Shown: positions 36,972 to 47,719, numbered from the stretch's first letter. The stretch: DNA of 64,000 nucleotides from Streptomyces resistomycificus (GCF_001514265.1 NZ_KQ948990.1:651967-715966); one strand, 5' to 3'. Notes: generated by a model from the letters alone, not told the origin. Program-made: numbers and translations.

Positions 36972-38013
36972 GCCGATTCTGGAGGTCAGCGGTCTGGTCA
37001 AGCACTACCCGCTCACCACGGGCATCCTCTTCAGGAAACAGGTCGGCGCCGTGAAGGCGGTCGACGGCGTCGACTTCACCCTCCACCGCGGCGAGACCCT
37101 CGGCATCGTCGGCGAGTCCGGCTGCGGCAAGTCGACGGTCGCCAGGATGCTGGTCCACCTGGAACGGCCGACGGCCGGTTCGATCAAGTACAGGGGCGAG
37201 GACATCGGCAAGCTGTCCGGCCGCGCCCTGAAGACCGTACGGCGCAACATCCAGATGGTGTTCCAGGACCCCTACACCTCGCTCAACCCCCGCATGACGG
37301 TGGGCGACATCATCGGGGAGCCCTTCGACATCCACCCCGAGGTGGCCCCGAAGGGCGACCGGCGCAGGAAGGTGCAGGAACTCCTCGACGTCGTCGGCCT
37401 CAACCCGGAGTACATCAACCGCTATCCGCACCAGTTCTCCGGCGGCCAGCGCCAACGCATCGGCATCGCCAGGGGGCTGGCCCTGCGCCCCGAGGTCATC
37501 GTCGCCGACGAACCGGTGTCGGCCCTGGACGTGTCGGTGCAGGCACAGGTCATCAACCTGATGGCGAGCCTGCAGGGCGAGTTCGATCTCTCCTACGTCT
37601 TCATCGCGCACGACCTGTCGATCGTCCGGCACATCTCCGACCGGGTCGGGGTCATGTACCTCGGCCGGATCGTGGAGATCGGCAGGGACGCCGAGATCTA
37701 CGACCACCCGACGCACCCCTACACCCAGGCGCTGCTCTCCGCGGTCCCGGTGCCCGACCCCGAGGCGCGTGAGCACCGGGAGCGGATCATCCTGACGGGT
37801 GACGTGCCCTCGCCGACGAACATCCCGTCGGGTTGCCGCTTCCGCACCCGCTGCTGGAAGGCCCGGGAGCGCTGCGCGTTGGAGGTGCCACCGCTCGCGG
37901 TCCCCGCCGAGTTCCGCTTCGCCCCCGGCCCGGCCGCCCACGACTCGGCCTGCCACTTCGCCGAGGAGAAGCAGGTGGTGCCGCCGGACGAGCACACGGA
38001 CGGCATGCCATAA
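36964..38013 (+). CDS. oppF: Third peptide importer: ATP-binding protein OppF
   Basis: 349 residues. Walker [17 protein letters not shown]-loop [16 protein letters not shown], signature [15 protein letters not shown], Walker [13 protein letters not shown] and H-loop [13 protein letters not shown] are intact, with the C-terminal [17 protein letters not shown]. It does not share the near-identical DNA block found in the two BldK-type OppF genes, so those two are the recent exchange partners. It is last in the operon; a bidirectional terminator follows. Confidence 0.93.
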   Translation: MAEPILEVSGLVKHYPLTTGILFRKQVGAVKAVDGVDFTLHRGETLGIVGESGCGKSTVARMLVHLERPTAGSIKYRGEDIGKLSGRALKTVRRNIQMVFQDPYTSLNPRMTVGDIIGEPFDIHPEVAPKGDRRRKVQELLDVVGLNPEYINRYPHQFSGGQRQRIGIARGLALRPEVIVADEPVSALDVSVQAQVINLMASLQGEFDLSYVFIAHDLSIVRHISDRVGVMYLGRIVEIGRDAEIYDHPTHPYTQALLSAVPVPDPEAREHRERIILTGDVPSPTNIPSGCRFRTRCWKARERCALEVPPLAVPAEFRFAPGPAAHDSACHFAEEKQVVPPDEHTDGMP

Positions 38014-38120
38014 CCGTACAAACGAACAGCAATCGCGTTAACAAGCAGGCAACTTGGCCGACCCGATCTCGATATACGGACGCGTCAGGCTGAACGACGT
38101 ACGGCCGTGCGGGTGCCGTG

Positions 38121-38155
38121 AACGGGCCGGGGTGACATTGTCGCCCCGGCCCGTT
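38121..38155. terminator. Bidirectional terminator between importer 3 and the S9 peptidase
   Basis: AACGGGCCGGGG and CCCCGGCCCGTT form a perfect 12-bp stem around an 11-base loop. It sits between two convergent genes, 7 bp from the peptidase stop. Confidence 0.85.
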
Positions 38156-38161
38156 ACCTGT

Positions 38162-40282
38162 CTAGGGCAGGTTCAACGACCGCTTGAGGAAGTCCAGTTG
38201 CAGCCGCAGCAGGTTCTCGGCGACGGTCTCCTGCGGGGTCATGTGGGTCACGCCGGACAGCGGCAGGACCTCGTGCGGGCGGCCGGCGGCCAGGAGCGCG
38301 GAGGACAGCCGCAGGGAGTGGGCGACGACCACGTTGTCGTCCGCGAGGCCGTGGATGACCATCATCGGGCGGTGCGGTTCCGCGGCGTCCACCAGGCCCG
38401 AGTCGTCGAGCAGCGAGTTGCGGCGGTAGACCTCGGGCCGCTCGCCCGGGTGGCCCAGGTAGCGCTCCTGGTAGTGGGTGTCGTACAGCCGCAGGTCGGT
38501 GACCGGGGCGCCGACCACGGCCGCGTGGAAGACGTCCGGGCGGCGCAGCGCCGCGAGCGCGGCCAGATAGCCGCCGAAGGACCAGCCGCGGATCGCGACC
38601 CGGTCCAGGTCGAGCGGGAAGTCGGCGGCGAGCGCCTGGAGCGCGTCGACCTGGTCCTGCAGGACCACCTCCGCGAGATCGTCCCTGACCGCCTTCTCCC
38701 AGGCGGGCGAGCGGCCCGGCGTGCCCCGGCCGTCCGCCACGATCACGGCGAAGCCCTGGTCGGCGAACCACTGCGAGGTCAGGTACGGATTGTGCGCGGC
38801 GACCACCCGCTGGCCGTGCGGCCCGCCGTACGGGTCCAGCAGCACCGGCAGGAGAGTGTCGCCGTGGTAGTCCGTAGGCATAAGCACGGCGCACGGAATT
38901 CGCCGTGCGCCCCCCTGTGTCAGAGTCACGCGCGGGGTCAAACCGGGATCTTCGGCGTACGAGGTGACAGTCGCCACTGGCTTCCCGTCGCGCAGCACCT
39001 GCACCTTGGCCCCCGGCCGGTCCAGTGCGGCGGACACCAGGACCGTCACGCCCCCGGCGCGAACCGCCGAGTGCACGCCGGGCTCGTGCGAGAGGCGCTC
39101 CAGGCCGAGCTCGTTCACTCGGTAGACGTGCACCTCGCCGGTCTCCGGGGACTCCGCGTCCTCGCCGGCCGACGCCGAGACCAGCACGTCGTCGTCGGAG
39201 ACGTCCAGCACCGCCCGAACGTGCAACTGGGCTCGTGTCAGTGGCCGTTCACCGACCGCGAGCACTCGCGCGCCTCCCTCGTCGGCGACCCGCACCAGCC
39301 GCCCCGAGGGGCTCCAGGACGGCACGCCGGGGAAAAGTTCCAGCCAAACTGGATCTTCGTCCGCGTGCACCATCCGGGTCGCACCGGTGTCCGGGTCGAC
39401 CGCCAGATACAGCTGACTGCGCTGGTCGCGCGCTTGTACGAGCAGCAGTGGCGCACCCGCCGCTGACCAGTGCACACGCGCCAGATACGGGTAGTGCGCC
39501 CAGTCCCAGACAACCTCCGTGCGTGTCCCGTCCAGGCCGAACACGTACAGCCGTACGTCCGCGTTCGCGGTGCCCGCCGCCGGGTACGGGACGTGTTGTG
39601 GATCACGCTCCGGGTGGGCCGGATCGGAGATCCACCACCGCTGCACCGGCGTGTCGTCCACGCGTGCGACCAGCAGCCCGTCCGACTCCGGCGACCACCA
39701 AAAGCCCCGCGAACGCCCCATCTCCTCGGCCGCGACGAACTCCGCCAGACCGTAGGTGACCTGGTCCGACTCACGCTCGGCCAGCGCCCGGTCACCCTCG
39801 CCCTCGGCGCCCACGACCCGCAGGGCGCCCTTCGCCACGTACGCGATGTGCCGTCCGTCGGGGGAGGGGCGCGGGTCGATCACCGGCCCGGGGACGGGAA
39901 GCTCACGGGCCGTGCCGGCCCGCAGTTCGGCCGTGAAAAGCCGCCCTGACAACGCGAAAGAGGCCAGCTCGACGGCGGCGTCGGTGGCGTAGCCGACCAC
40001 CCCGGCGCCACCCTCACGGCTGCGTTCGCGCCGGGCCCGCTCCTCGGGTGACAGGCGCTCCGAGGCGCCGCCCAGCAGGGCCCGCGGGTCGGCCGCGACG
40101 CGCTCCCCGCCCTCCGGCAGGTCGAGCACCCACAGTGAGTTGGCCCGGTCCGTGCCGGAGCCCGAACGCAGGAAAACGACTCGGGAACCGTCGGGCGCCA
40201 CGGTGAAGGCGCGCGGCGCGCCGAGGGTGAAGCGCTGGGTCCGGGCGTGCCGGCGGGGGAAGGAGTCAGGCTCGGTCGTCAT
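38162..40282 (-). CDS. Prolyl oligopeptidase / dipeptidyl peptidase family S9 peptidase
   Basis: 706 residues; the ATG at 40282 gives MTTEPDSFPRRHARTQRFTLG. The N-terminal half is a DPP-IV-like beta propeller (SPDGRHIAYVAKG, QVTYGLAEFVAAEEMGRSRGFWWSPES, ...ARVDDTPVQRWWISDPAHP). The C-terminal alpha/beta hydrolase domain has YGGPHGQRV and the nucleophile elbow IRGWSFGGYLAAL with Ser568, then Asp in MVIHGLADDNVVVAHS and His in PLSGVTHMTP. No signal peptide is seen, so it is cytoplasmic. It would trim oligopeptides from the N-terminus, a sensible partner for the peptide importers next door, although it is convergent with them. Confidence 0.93.
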   Translation of the reverse strand: MTTEPDSFPRRHARTQRFTLGAPRAFTVAPDGSRVVFLRSGSGTDRANSLWVLDLPEGGERVAADPRALLGGASERLSPEERARRERSREGGAGVVGYATDAAVELASFALSGRLFTAELRAGTARELPVPGPVIDPRPSPDGRHIAYVAKGALRVVGAEGEGDRALAERESDQVTYGLAEFVAAEEMGRSRGFWWSPESDGLLVARVDDTPVQRWWISDPAHPERDPQHVPYPAAGTANADVRLYVFGLDGTRTEVVWDWAHYPYLARVHWSAAGAPLLLVQARDQRSQLYLAVDPDTGATRMVHADEDPVWLELFPGVPSWSPSGRLVRVADEGGARVLAVGERPLTRAQLHVRAVLDVSDDDVLVSASAGEDAESPETGEVHVYRVNELGLERLSHEPGVHSAVRAGGVTVLVSAALDRPGAKVQVLRDGKPVATVTSYAEDPGLTPRVTLTQGGARRIPCAVLMPTDYHGDTLLPVLLDPYGGPHGQRVVAAHNPYLTSQWFADQGFAVIVADGRGTPGRSPAWEKAVRDDLAEVVLQDQVDALQALAADFPLDLDRVAIRGWSFGGYLAALAALRRPDVFHAAVVGAPVTDLRLYDTHYQERYLGHPGERPEVYRRNSLLDDSGLVDAAEPHRPMMVIHGLADDNVVVAHSLRLSSALLAAGRPHEVLPLSGVTHMTPQETVAENLLRLQLDFLKRSLNLP

Positions 40283-40481
40283 GGTCCGACCATATTGGCC
40301 ATGCGCCCCCTTGTGCGGCCCATGTGCGGCCGTGCGCCGACCGATGCGCACGTACGGATAGTTATGATCACTAGCGCATAGTGGGTATCAACCTGCTGGC
40401 TCCTGTACGGACTTGTCCGCCCTCATCGTTCCGTTCCCGTCCGACCCCCCATGTCCCTGGGTTCTTTGGAGGTGAGCCGCC

Positions 40482-40676
40482 GTGGCACTCTCGATTTCGG
40501 CGGTGGTGCTGCTGGCGATCATCGTCTTCCTTCTGATCAAGAAGTCAGGGCTGAAGGGCGGGCACGCGGTGGTGTGCGTCCTGCTCGGCTTCTACCTGGC
40601 TTCGTCGACGGTGGCCCCGACGATCAGTGAGCTGACGACGAACATCGCGGGCATGATCGGCAGTATCAAGTTCTGA
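40482..40676 (+). CDS. Small hydrophobic membrane protein of unknown function
   Basis: 64 residues from a GTG preceded by GGAGGTGAG. Helix 1 is ALSISAVVLLAIIVFLLIKKSG and a second hydrophobic segment (GGHAVVCVLLGFYLASSTVA) follows a short KK loop; the tail TISELTTNIAGMIGSIKF is amphipathic. Similar small proteins are common in streptomycetes in this position, as far as I recall. The upstream 200 bp, shared with the divergent peptidase gene, contain an AT-rich patch (GATAGTTATGATCAC) that could be promoter. Confidence 0.75.
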   Translation: MALSISAVVLLAIIVFLLIKKSGLKGGHAVVCVLLGFYLASSTVAPTISELTTNIAGMIGSIKF

Positions 40677-40706
40677 CCCGCCGTGGTGGCCTCGTAGGCT
40701 GGGGCC

Positions 40707-41564
40707 ATGACGGAACAGCCCGGCCGGCGTCTGCTGCTGGTGCACGCGCACCCGGACGACGAGTCGATCAACAACGGCGCGACCATGGCCCGCTACGCGG
40801 CCGAGGGTGCCCGGGTGACCCTGGTCACCTGCACCCTCGGCGAGCGTGGCGAGGTCATCCCGCCCGGGCTCGGGCATCTCACCGGCGCCGCCCTGGGCGA
40901 GTACCGGCTGCGCGAGCTCACCGCCGCCATGGGTGAGCTCGGCGTCCGGGACTTCCGTCAGCTCGGCGGGGCCGGCCGCTACCGGGACTCCGGGATGATG
41001 GGCATCGCCGACAACGACGACCCCGACTGCTTCTGGCAGGCCGACGTCGACGAGGCCGCCGCCCACCTGGTCGAGGTGATCCGCGAGGTGCGCCCGCAGG
41101 TCCTCGTCACCTACGACGAGAACGGCGGCTACGGCCACCCCGACCACATCCAGACCCACCGCGTCGCCCTGCGCGCCGTCGAGCTGGCCGCCGAGGCGGG
41201 CGTCGAGATCGCCAAGGTCTACTTCAACCGCGTCCCGCGCTCCCTCGCCGTGGACGCCTTCGGGCGCCTGGAGCGGGACCTGCCGGGCCTGCCCTTCGCC
41301 AAGTCGGCCGCTGTCGACGACGTACCGGGCGTGGTGGACGACGAGCGCGTCACCACCCGCATCGACGGCACCGCGTACGCCGCCGCCAAGGCCGCCGCGA
41401 TGCGCGCGCACGCCACCCAGATCACGGTCGCCGAGCCGTACTTCGTCCTCTCCAACGAGCTCGCGCAGCCACTCTTCACCACCGAGTACTACGAGTTGGT
41501 GCGCGGCGAGCAGGCGGGCGCGGAGGAGACGGACCTCTTCGCCGGGACCGAGGAGACGCGATGA
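40707..41564 (+). CDS. mshB: Mycothiol biosynthesis deacetylase MshB
   Basis: 285 residues. It deacetylates GlcNAc-inositol to GlcN-inositol, the second committed step of mycothiol synthesis. The zinc-binding AHPDDES motif (residues 14-20) and the [12 protein letters not shown] motif supply metal ligands; [19 protein letters not shown] and [10 protein letters not shown] are specific to MshB within the LmbE/PIG-L family (MCA is the close alternative, but the C-terminal THATQ-type region [16 protein letters not shown] and synteny favour MshB). It overlaps the next gene as ATGA. Confidence 0.93.
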   Translation: MTEQPGRRLLLVHAHPDDESINNGATMARYAAEGARVTLVTCTLGERGEVIPPGLGHLTGAALGEYRLRELTAAMGELGVRDFRQLGGAGRYRDSGMMGIADNDDPDCFWQADVDEAAAHLVEVIREVRPQVLVTYDENGGYGHPDHIQTHRVALRAVELAAEAGVEIAKVYFNRVPRSLAVDAFGRLERDLPGLPFAKSAAVDDVPGVVDDERVTTRIDGTAYAAAKAAAMRAHATQITVAEPYFVLSNELAQPLFTTEYYELVRGEQAGAEETDLFAGTEETR

Positions 41565-41974
41565 GCGACCGGACGACCTCCATGCTGGCCCAGCCCCTCC
41601 AGCGGCCCTCCCTCGGACGGGTCGCCGTCTACCTCGGGCTGTTCGTGCTCGGTGCGCTGGTCGGCGTCGCCGGATCGCTGGTGCAGTCCGCCTGGTTCCC
41701 CGGCGGACTCCTGCTCGCCCTCGCCGCCGAGGCCGGGCTCTGCCTCGGCGGGGCGAGAGCGGCCGGCAGCCGGGCCGGGGCCGTCGCGCCCGCCGCCGGC
41801 TGGATGCTCGCGGTCATCCTGCTCACGGCCAGCCGTCCGGAAGGGGACTTCGTCTTCGCCGCGGGCAGCGGCTCGTACCTCTTCCTGCTCGGCGGCATGG
41901 CTGTCGCTGTGATCTGCGCCACCCTTGCCCGCGGGCGGCAACCGGCCGGCGACGCCGTCCGACTTGGCAAGTGA
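41561..41974 (+). CDS. Membrane protein coupled to mshB (DUF6113-like)
   Basis: 137 residues with four predicted helices (about 22-40, 48-63, 75-92 and 102-122) and a short cytoplasmic N-terminus. The start codon overlaps the mshB stop, so the two are translated together. Function unknown; it keeps this position in streptomycetes to my knowledge. Confidence 0.8.
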   Translation: MSDRTTSMLAQPLQRPSLGRVAVYLGLFVLGALVGVAGSLVQSAWFPGGLLLALAAEAGLCLGGARAAGSRAGAVAPAAGWMLAVILLTASRPEGDFVFAAGSGSYLFLLGGMAVAVICATLARGRQPAGDAVRLGK

Positions 41975-42132
41975 CGTACCACTTCGCCATACCGAGCGCG
42001 TGCGAGAACCGTGTGGGTTTCCTCGGCGGTCGTGGGATACGCGCCAGACGTGGCCAGTATGGTGGTGCGCGCCGCCGAGCCGCCCGAGAGAGGTCGTAAC
42101 GCGGGCGGCGGAGCCAACCGGGAGAACCTGCC

Positions 42133-44598
42133 TTGAGTCGTGAAACTGACAGTCCGTCCTCCGGGCCCAACGGGCGCGGCGGAGCCGCATACCCCTCGGG
42201 CACACCGCCGTACGGGACGCCCACGGCTTCCGACGGCGGTCCGGACGCGGGCCGTTCGGCCGCGCGGCCGGAGGAACGCAAGACCGAGACCACGCTGACG
42301 ACCCGGATCCGGATCAACATCCCTGGATCGCGGCCCATTCCGCCGGTTGTCGTGCGCCAGCCCGTCGCCGAGGCCGAGCCCGCCGACACCGGCGCGGACG
42401 CGGAGACGTCGACGCAGGGCACCGCCACGCCCCCGGGCGCCGTCGAGCCTCCCGCCGAGCCCGCCGGGGCCGGCGACGAGAAGGCGAGTGAATGGTTCGC
42501 GCCCCGCAAGTCCGGCCCGGCCAAGGGCGGTCAGGGCGGCGGTTCCACCAACGGGGCCGGTCTGCCGGGCGGTTCGGGTGCCGGTCCTGCTCCCGGTGCG
42601 CCGGGTGCGCCCGCAGCCGGGCGCGCCGGCGGCGGCCGGCCCGGTGGTGTGGTCGGTTCCATGGGTGCGCCGGGTGGCGCCCGTCGCGGCGGAGCCCAGG
42701 CCGGTCCCCGCCCGGGCGGTACGAACGGCGCCGGGCTCCCCGGTGGAGCCACCGGCGGCCCTGTCGCCCCCGGGCACGGTGGCGGCACCGGTTCCTTCGA
42801 CGTGACCGAGGCGCTCTCCGCGGGCGGCCCGCCGGCCGGCGGCTCCCGCCCCGGTCCCGGCGAACCCCGCCGCGACGGCCTGCCGTACTTCTCGGAGAAC
42901 GGCAGCGGCGACAAAAGCGGCCAGAACGGCCAGAACGGCCAGAACGGCCAGACTGGTCAGAGTGCGCTGAGCGGTTACGACACCGATCTGAGCGCCTACG
43001 GCAGCCAGGGCGACCGCAACGGCCAGGGCGCCTACGGCGGTCCGGGCGGCCCCAGCGGTTTCAACGGCCACAGCGGCTCCGGTGGACGAGGCGGCCCGGG
43101 CGGCCCCCAGAGCCCCGCGGGTCCAACCGGTGGTCCGGTCACCGGCGACGGGCCTGTCGTGCCGCCGCTCGGCTCGGGCCCCGACACCCTCGGCGGCTCC
43201 TACGACTTCAACGGGCCCGAAGGCCCGCGCGGACCCGGTGCCCCCGCGGGCCGCGGCGGCCCGGCTGCTCCCTCCGGAGGCCGCGGCCCGGCCGGCCCCG
43301 GCGCTCCTCAGGCCTTCGGCGGCCCCGCGGGCCCCGGTGGCCCGGGTGGCCCCGGTGCGCCCGGCGGCGGACCCACCGGCCCGGGCGGTGCCCCCCTGTT
43401 CGCCGGCCCCGGCGGTGGTCTGAGTGACGACACCGCGATCCTCACCCCGCAGAAGCCGGCCCCCGGGCCCGGCCAGGGCGGCTACGGCGCCGCCGACAAC
43501 GTCTCCGGGCACACCGTCACCAGCGGCATCCCCGTGGTGCCGGCGGACCGGGGCGCGGCCTTCCCGCCGGGCGCCCAGACCGGCACTCCGGTCCCGCCCG
43601 CGCCGAAGGCACCCGACGCCGGCGCGAAGAACACGGCGGCCGCGCCCAAGAAGAAGAAGGGCCGCAGCAAGCTCGCCCTGCTCGGTACCGGTGTGGTCGT
43701 CATCGCCGCCGGTGCCTACGGCGCCGGACTGCTGATGAACAGCTCGGACGTGCCCAAGGGCACCACCGTGCTCGGTGTCGACATCGGCGGCGGCACCCGG
43801 GACGACGCCGTCGAGAAGCTCAACAAGGCCTTCGACGGCCGGGTCGACAAGGACCTGAAGCTCACGGTGGAGGGCAAGAGCGTCACGCTCAAGCCGGAAC
43901 AGGCCGGGCTCCAGTTCGACATGGCGGCCACCGTCAGCTCGGCCGCCCACAGCGACTACAACCCGATCTCCGTGATCGGCTCGCTGTTCGGCAACCACCG
44001 GGTCGTCGAACCGGTCATGCCGGTCGACGAGGAGAAGCTGCACGCCGAACTCCAGGACTCCGCCGGCGGCGCCGGCTCGGCGACCGACGGCACGATCGAG
44101 TTCGAGTCCGGCAAGGCCGTGGCCGTGTACGGCAAGGCGGGCAAGGGCGTCGACGTCGACAAGTCGACCGCGGCGGTCGAGGCGGCGTACCGCACCCAGG
44201 TGGAGACCGGCACCGCCGGCGCGGTGACGCTCCCGACGACCACCAAGGAGCCGACGGTCTCCAACGCCGAGGTCGACCGGATGATGAAGGAGTTCGCCGA
44301 GCCGGCGATGTCGGCCAACGTCACCGTGCAGACGGACGCGGCGCACTCCGTCCCGCTCAGCCCGGAGAAGTCCATCTGGAAGTTCCTGCGGGTCAAGGCC
44401 GTCAACGGCAAGCTCACCGACTCCTACGACGAGGCCGCGCTCAAGGAGCTGTACGGCAGCACCTTCGACGGCGTCCTGATCACCCGGGCGTCCGGTGAGA
44501 AGACTCCGGTCACCGTCGAGGACGTCTACGGTGCCCTGCGGCTCGCGCTGAAGAGCAAGACCGACCGGGTGGGCGTGATCGAGACGAACCCGAACTAG
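42133..44598 (+). CDS. Collagen-like, single-pass membrane protein with YoaR/VanW-type extracellular domain
   Basis: 821 residues from a TTG. Residues 1-480 are disordered and rich in Gly, Pro and Ala, including GGP/GPG runs and a QNGQNGQNG tract near 260, resembling collagen-like bacterial sequences. A basic stop-transfer patch KKKKGRSKL and one helix (about 513-533, LALLGTGVVVIAAGAYGAGLL) lead to an extracellular part of about 280 residues starting GTTVLGVDIGGGTRDDAVEKLNKAF, typical of the PG_binding_4 domain of YoaR/VanW proteins. A role at the cell wall is inferred. The N-terminal half is probably cytoplasmic. A strong terminator follows. Confidence 0.8.
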   Translation: MSRETDSPSSGPNGRGGAAYPSGTPPYGTPTASDGGPDAGRSAARPEERKTETTLTTRIRINIPGSRPIPPVVVRQPVAEAEPADTGADAETSTQGTATPPGAVEPPAEPAGAGDEKASEWFAPRKSGPAKGGQGGGSTNGAGLPGGSGAGPAPGAPGAPAAGRAGGGRPGGVVGSMGAPGGARRGGAQAGPRPGGTNGAGLPGGATGGPVAPGHGGGTGSFDVTEALSAGGPPAGGSRPGPGEPRRDGLPYFSENGSGDKSGQNGQNGQNGQTGQSALSGYDTDLSAYGSQGDRNGQGAYGGPGGPSGFNGHSGSGGRGGPGGPQSPAGPTGGPVTGDGPVVPPLGSGPDTLGGSYDFNGPEGPRGPGAPAGRGGPAAPSGGRGPAGPGAPQAFGGPAGPGGPGGPGAPGGGPTGPGGAPLFAGPGGGLSDDTAILTPQKPAPGPGQGGYGAADNVSGHTVTSGIPVVPADRGAAFPPGAQTGTPVPPAPKAPDAGAKNTAAAPKKKKGRSKLALLGTGVVVIAAGAYGAGLLMNSSDVPKGTTVLGVDIGGGTRDDAVEKLNKAFDGRVDKDLKLTVEGKSVTLKPEQAGLQFDMAATVSSAAHSDYNPISVIGSLFGNHRVVEPVMPVDEEKLHAELQDSAGGAGSATDGTIEFESGKAVAVYGKAGKGVDVDKSTAAVEAAYRTQVETGTAGAVTLPTTTKEPTVSNAEVDRMMKEFAEPAMSANVTVQTDAAHSVPLSPEKSIWKFLRVKAVNGKLTDSYDEAALKELYGSTFDGVLITRASGEKTPVTVEDVYGALRLALKSKTDRVGVIETNPN

Positions 44599-44617
44599 CG
44601 GATCGCGGCCACGACGA

Positions 44618-44647
44618 GGGGGCACCCGGCACACGCCGGGTGCCCCC
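44618..44647 (+). terminator. Rho-independent-like terminator
   Basis: GGGGGCACCCGGC and GCCGGGTGCCCCC form a perfect 13-bp stem with a 4-base loop, 20 bp after the stop of the collagen-like gene. Confidence 0.9.
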
Positions 44648-44674
44648 TTCGGCCTGGGCCGTCGGGAGGGCCGT

Positions 44675-44688
44675 ATGACATCTGTCAT
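44675..44688. promoter_or_regulatory. Palindromic candidate operator upstream of the two-component system
   Basis: ATGACA-TC-TGTCAT is a perfect inverted repeat of the kind bound by NarL/DesR-type response regulators. It lies about 350 bp upstream of the kinase gene and about 60 bp upstream of a remnant start codon at 44748. Binding by the adjacent regulator is inferred. Confidence 0.55.
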
Positions 44689-45036
44689 CCGGCAGTCAGG
44701 ACCGCCGGCACTGCCGGGCGCCGGGCCCCCGCGGCCACCCTGGACCCATGACGACGACAGCGGTGGCCACCACCCGGGCGGCCGGGTTCGACCAGGTGGG
44801 CGACCGGCCCCCGGGAGGCCGTCGCCGGCCGACGGCACGACCGTGCCCACGGCCACGATCCCGTCCTGGTCACAGGACACCGCCGTGTGGCCGCCACCGC
44901 ACGCGTACGCTGCCCCGGGGCAGGCGATCGAGCGGAGCCGGGCCCCGCACGCCCGGGACGTGGCCCTCCTCGCCGTCTTCCTTGTCCTGTTCGCGGGCGG
45001 CGCGGCCCGGCCGTAGCGGAAGGACACGCTGAAGGC
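44689..45036 (+). pseudogene. Degenerate coding remnants between operator and sensor kinase
   Basis: A good start (ATG at 44748, MTTTAVATTRAAGFDQVGD) loses sense within about 25 codons, while a different frame ending at 45016 reads TVPTATIPSWSQDTAVWPPPHAYAAP...HARDVALLAVFLVLFAGG, like the N-terminal part of a membrane protein. The frame switch suggests that one or two genes were fused by deletion, perhaps a transporter normally controlled by the two-component pair. This reading is tentative. Confidence 0.35.
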
Positions 45037-46199
<1,163 letters not shown>

Positions 46200-46203
<4 letters not shown>

Positions 46204-46814
46204 CGCGCACGATCAAGGTCCTGCTCGCCGAGGACCAGTCGATGGTCCGCGAGGCCCTGGCCGCCCTGCTGGGCCTGGAGGACGACATCGAGGTGGTCGT
46301 CCAGGTCGCCCGCGGTGACGAGGTACTGCCTGCGCTGCGCGAGCACGACGTGGACGTGGCCCTGCTCGACATCGAGATGCCGGGCGCCACCGGCATCGAG
46401 GCGGCGGCTCTGGTGCACGCGGAGCTCCCGGCGGTGAAGCTGGTGGTCCTCACCACCTTCGGCCGCCCCGGCTACCTGCGCGGCGCGATGGAGGCCGGCG
46501 CCGACGCCTTCCTGGTCAAGGACGCGCCCGCGTCCCAACTCGCGGACGCGGTACGCAAGGTACTGGCGGGCGAGCGGGTCATCGATCCCACGCTGGCGGC
46601 GGCGGCCCTGGCGGACGGCGCGAACCCCCTGACGGACCGGGAGCGTGAGGTGCTGCGCGCGGCGGCGGACGGCTCCACGAACGCGGAGCTGGCCACGGTC
46701 CTGCACCTGTCCCAGGGCACGGTCCGCAACTACCTCTCCACGGCCATCCAGAAGCTGGCGGTGCGCAACCGGGCGGAGGCGGTGCGGATCGCCAGGGACA
46801 AGGGCTGGCTGTAG
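46200..46814 (+). CDS. Response regulator, NarL/LuxR family
   Basis: 204 residues. The receiver domain has acidic residues E11/D12, phospho-acceptor Asp57 (ALLDIEMPG), Thr in VVLTTFGRPG and Lys in FLVKDAPA. The DNA-binding domain NPLTDREREVLRAAADGSTNAELATVLHLSQGTVRNYLSTAIQKLAVRNRAEAVRIA is a complete LuxR helix-turn-helix. The start overlaps the kinase stop (ATGA). The likely target is the palindrome at 44675. Confidence 0.94.
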
Positions 46815-46838
46815 CGTCCCGCGCCCGCCCCCCACCCG

Positions 46839-47690
46839 TCAGTTCAGCATCGCCCGCGCGGCGTGCGCCTGCTGCCTGACCCGGGCCGCGGCAGGCTCGT
46901 CCACCGCGCCCACCACCTCCGCGTACGCCTCCAGCTCCGCCGCCCCGTCGACGAAGTCACCCCGCTGAACGAGCAACTGCGCCCGCTCGTACCGCAACCG
47001 CGCGGGATGCGAGGGCAGCAGCAGCGACAACTCCACCGCCCACAGCGACACGTCCGACCGCTCCGGCCGGGCCGCGGCCCAGGCCCGGATGTTGTTCAGG
47101 ATCCGCAGCACGACCTCCAACGGCTCCGCGGGACCGAGCATCGACGGCTCCAGGGGCGCCCCCGTCGCCCCCGCCACCAGCAGCTCCGCGTCACTCCCGG
47201 CCAGCACCCGCCCCCCGTCGAACGGATCAGCCAGCACCTGCTCGTCGGTCGGGCCGAAGCCGACGACGAAATGCCCGGGCAGCGCGACCCCGTACACCGG
47301 CGCCCCCGCCCGCCGCGCGACCTCAAGCCACACCACCGACAGCAGGATCGGCAACCCGCGCCGCCTCCTGAGGACCTCGTGCAGCAGCGACGACTCCAGC
47401 CGCTGGTAGTCCGCGGGGGACCCACGGAACCCGTGCCGCTCGCCGAGCAGCTCACACAGGGCCACCGCCCAGGAGCGCGGCCCGCCGGGCCGGAACGGCA
47501 GCTGCCCGGCCAGCCGGTCCAGCTCGATCTGCGCGGCGTCCAGGCCCGCCTCGTCGAGCGTCCTGTCCGCCTCCGCGCCCAGCAGCAGGCACAGCGTGGA
47601 CAGGTCGGGCCGCTCGGAGCGGGCCTCCTCGGCGAACCGGCGGCGCAGTTCGGCGGAGCGTTCGGGGGACGGGGGGTAGGGGGGACGCAT
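46839..47690 (-). CDS. SirB1 / transglutaminase-like family protein
   Basis: 283 residues; the ATG at 47690 gives MRPPYPPSPERSAELRRRF. The central part (about 90-170) has ESSLLHEVLRRRRGLPILLSVVWLEVARRAGAPVYGVALPGHFVVGFGP, the SirB1 signature with a His in LPGHF, and the C-terminus holds TPR-like helices. The usual transglutaminase Cys is not evident (LPILLSVVW), as in many SirB1 proteins, so enzymatic activity is doubtful. It is convergent with the response regulator gene and lies 29 bp downstream of the GNAT gene, probably co-transcribed with it. Confidence 0.85.
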   Translation of the reverse strand: MRPPYPPSPERSAELRRRFAEEARSERPDLSTLCLLLGAEADRTLDEAGLDAAQIELDRLAGQLPFRPGGPRSWAVALCELLGERHGFRGSPADYQRLESSLLHEVLRRRRGLPILLSVVWLEVARRAGAPVYGVALPGHFVVGFGPTDEQVLADPFDGGRVLAGSDAELLVAGATGAPLEPSMLGPAEPLEVVLRILNNIRAWAAARPERSDVSLWAVELSLLLPSHPARLRYERAQLLVQRGDFVDGAAELEAYAEVVGAVDEPAAARVRQQAHAARAMLN

Positions 47691-47719
47691 AGCTGGCTCG
47701 TGCCCTTTCGCGGCGATCG

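Noticed and set aside
38162..40282. S9 peptidase as part of importer operon 3
   Set aside because: It is on the opposite strand, convergent, with a bidirectional terminator between.
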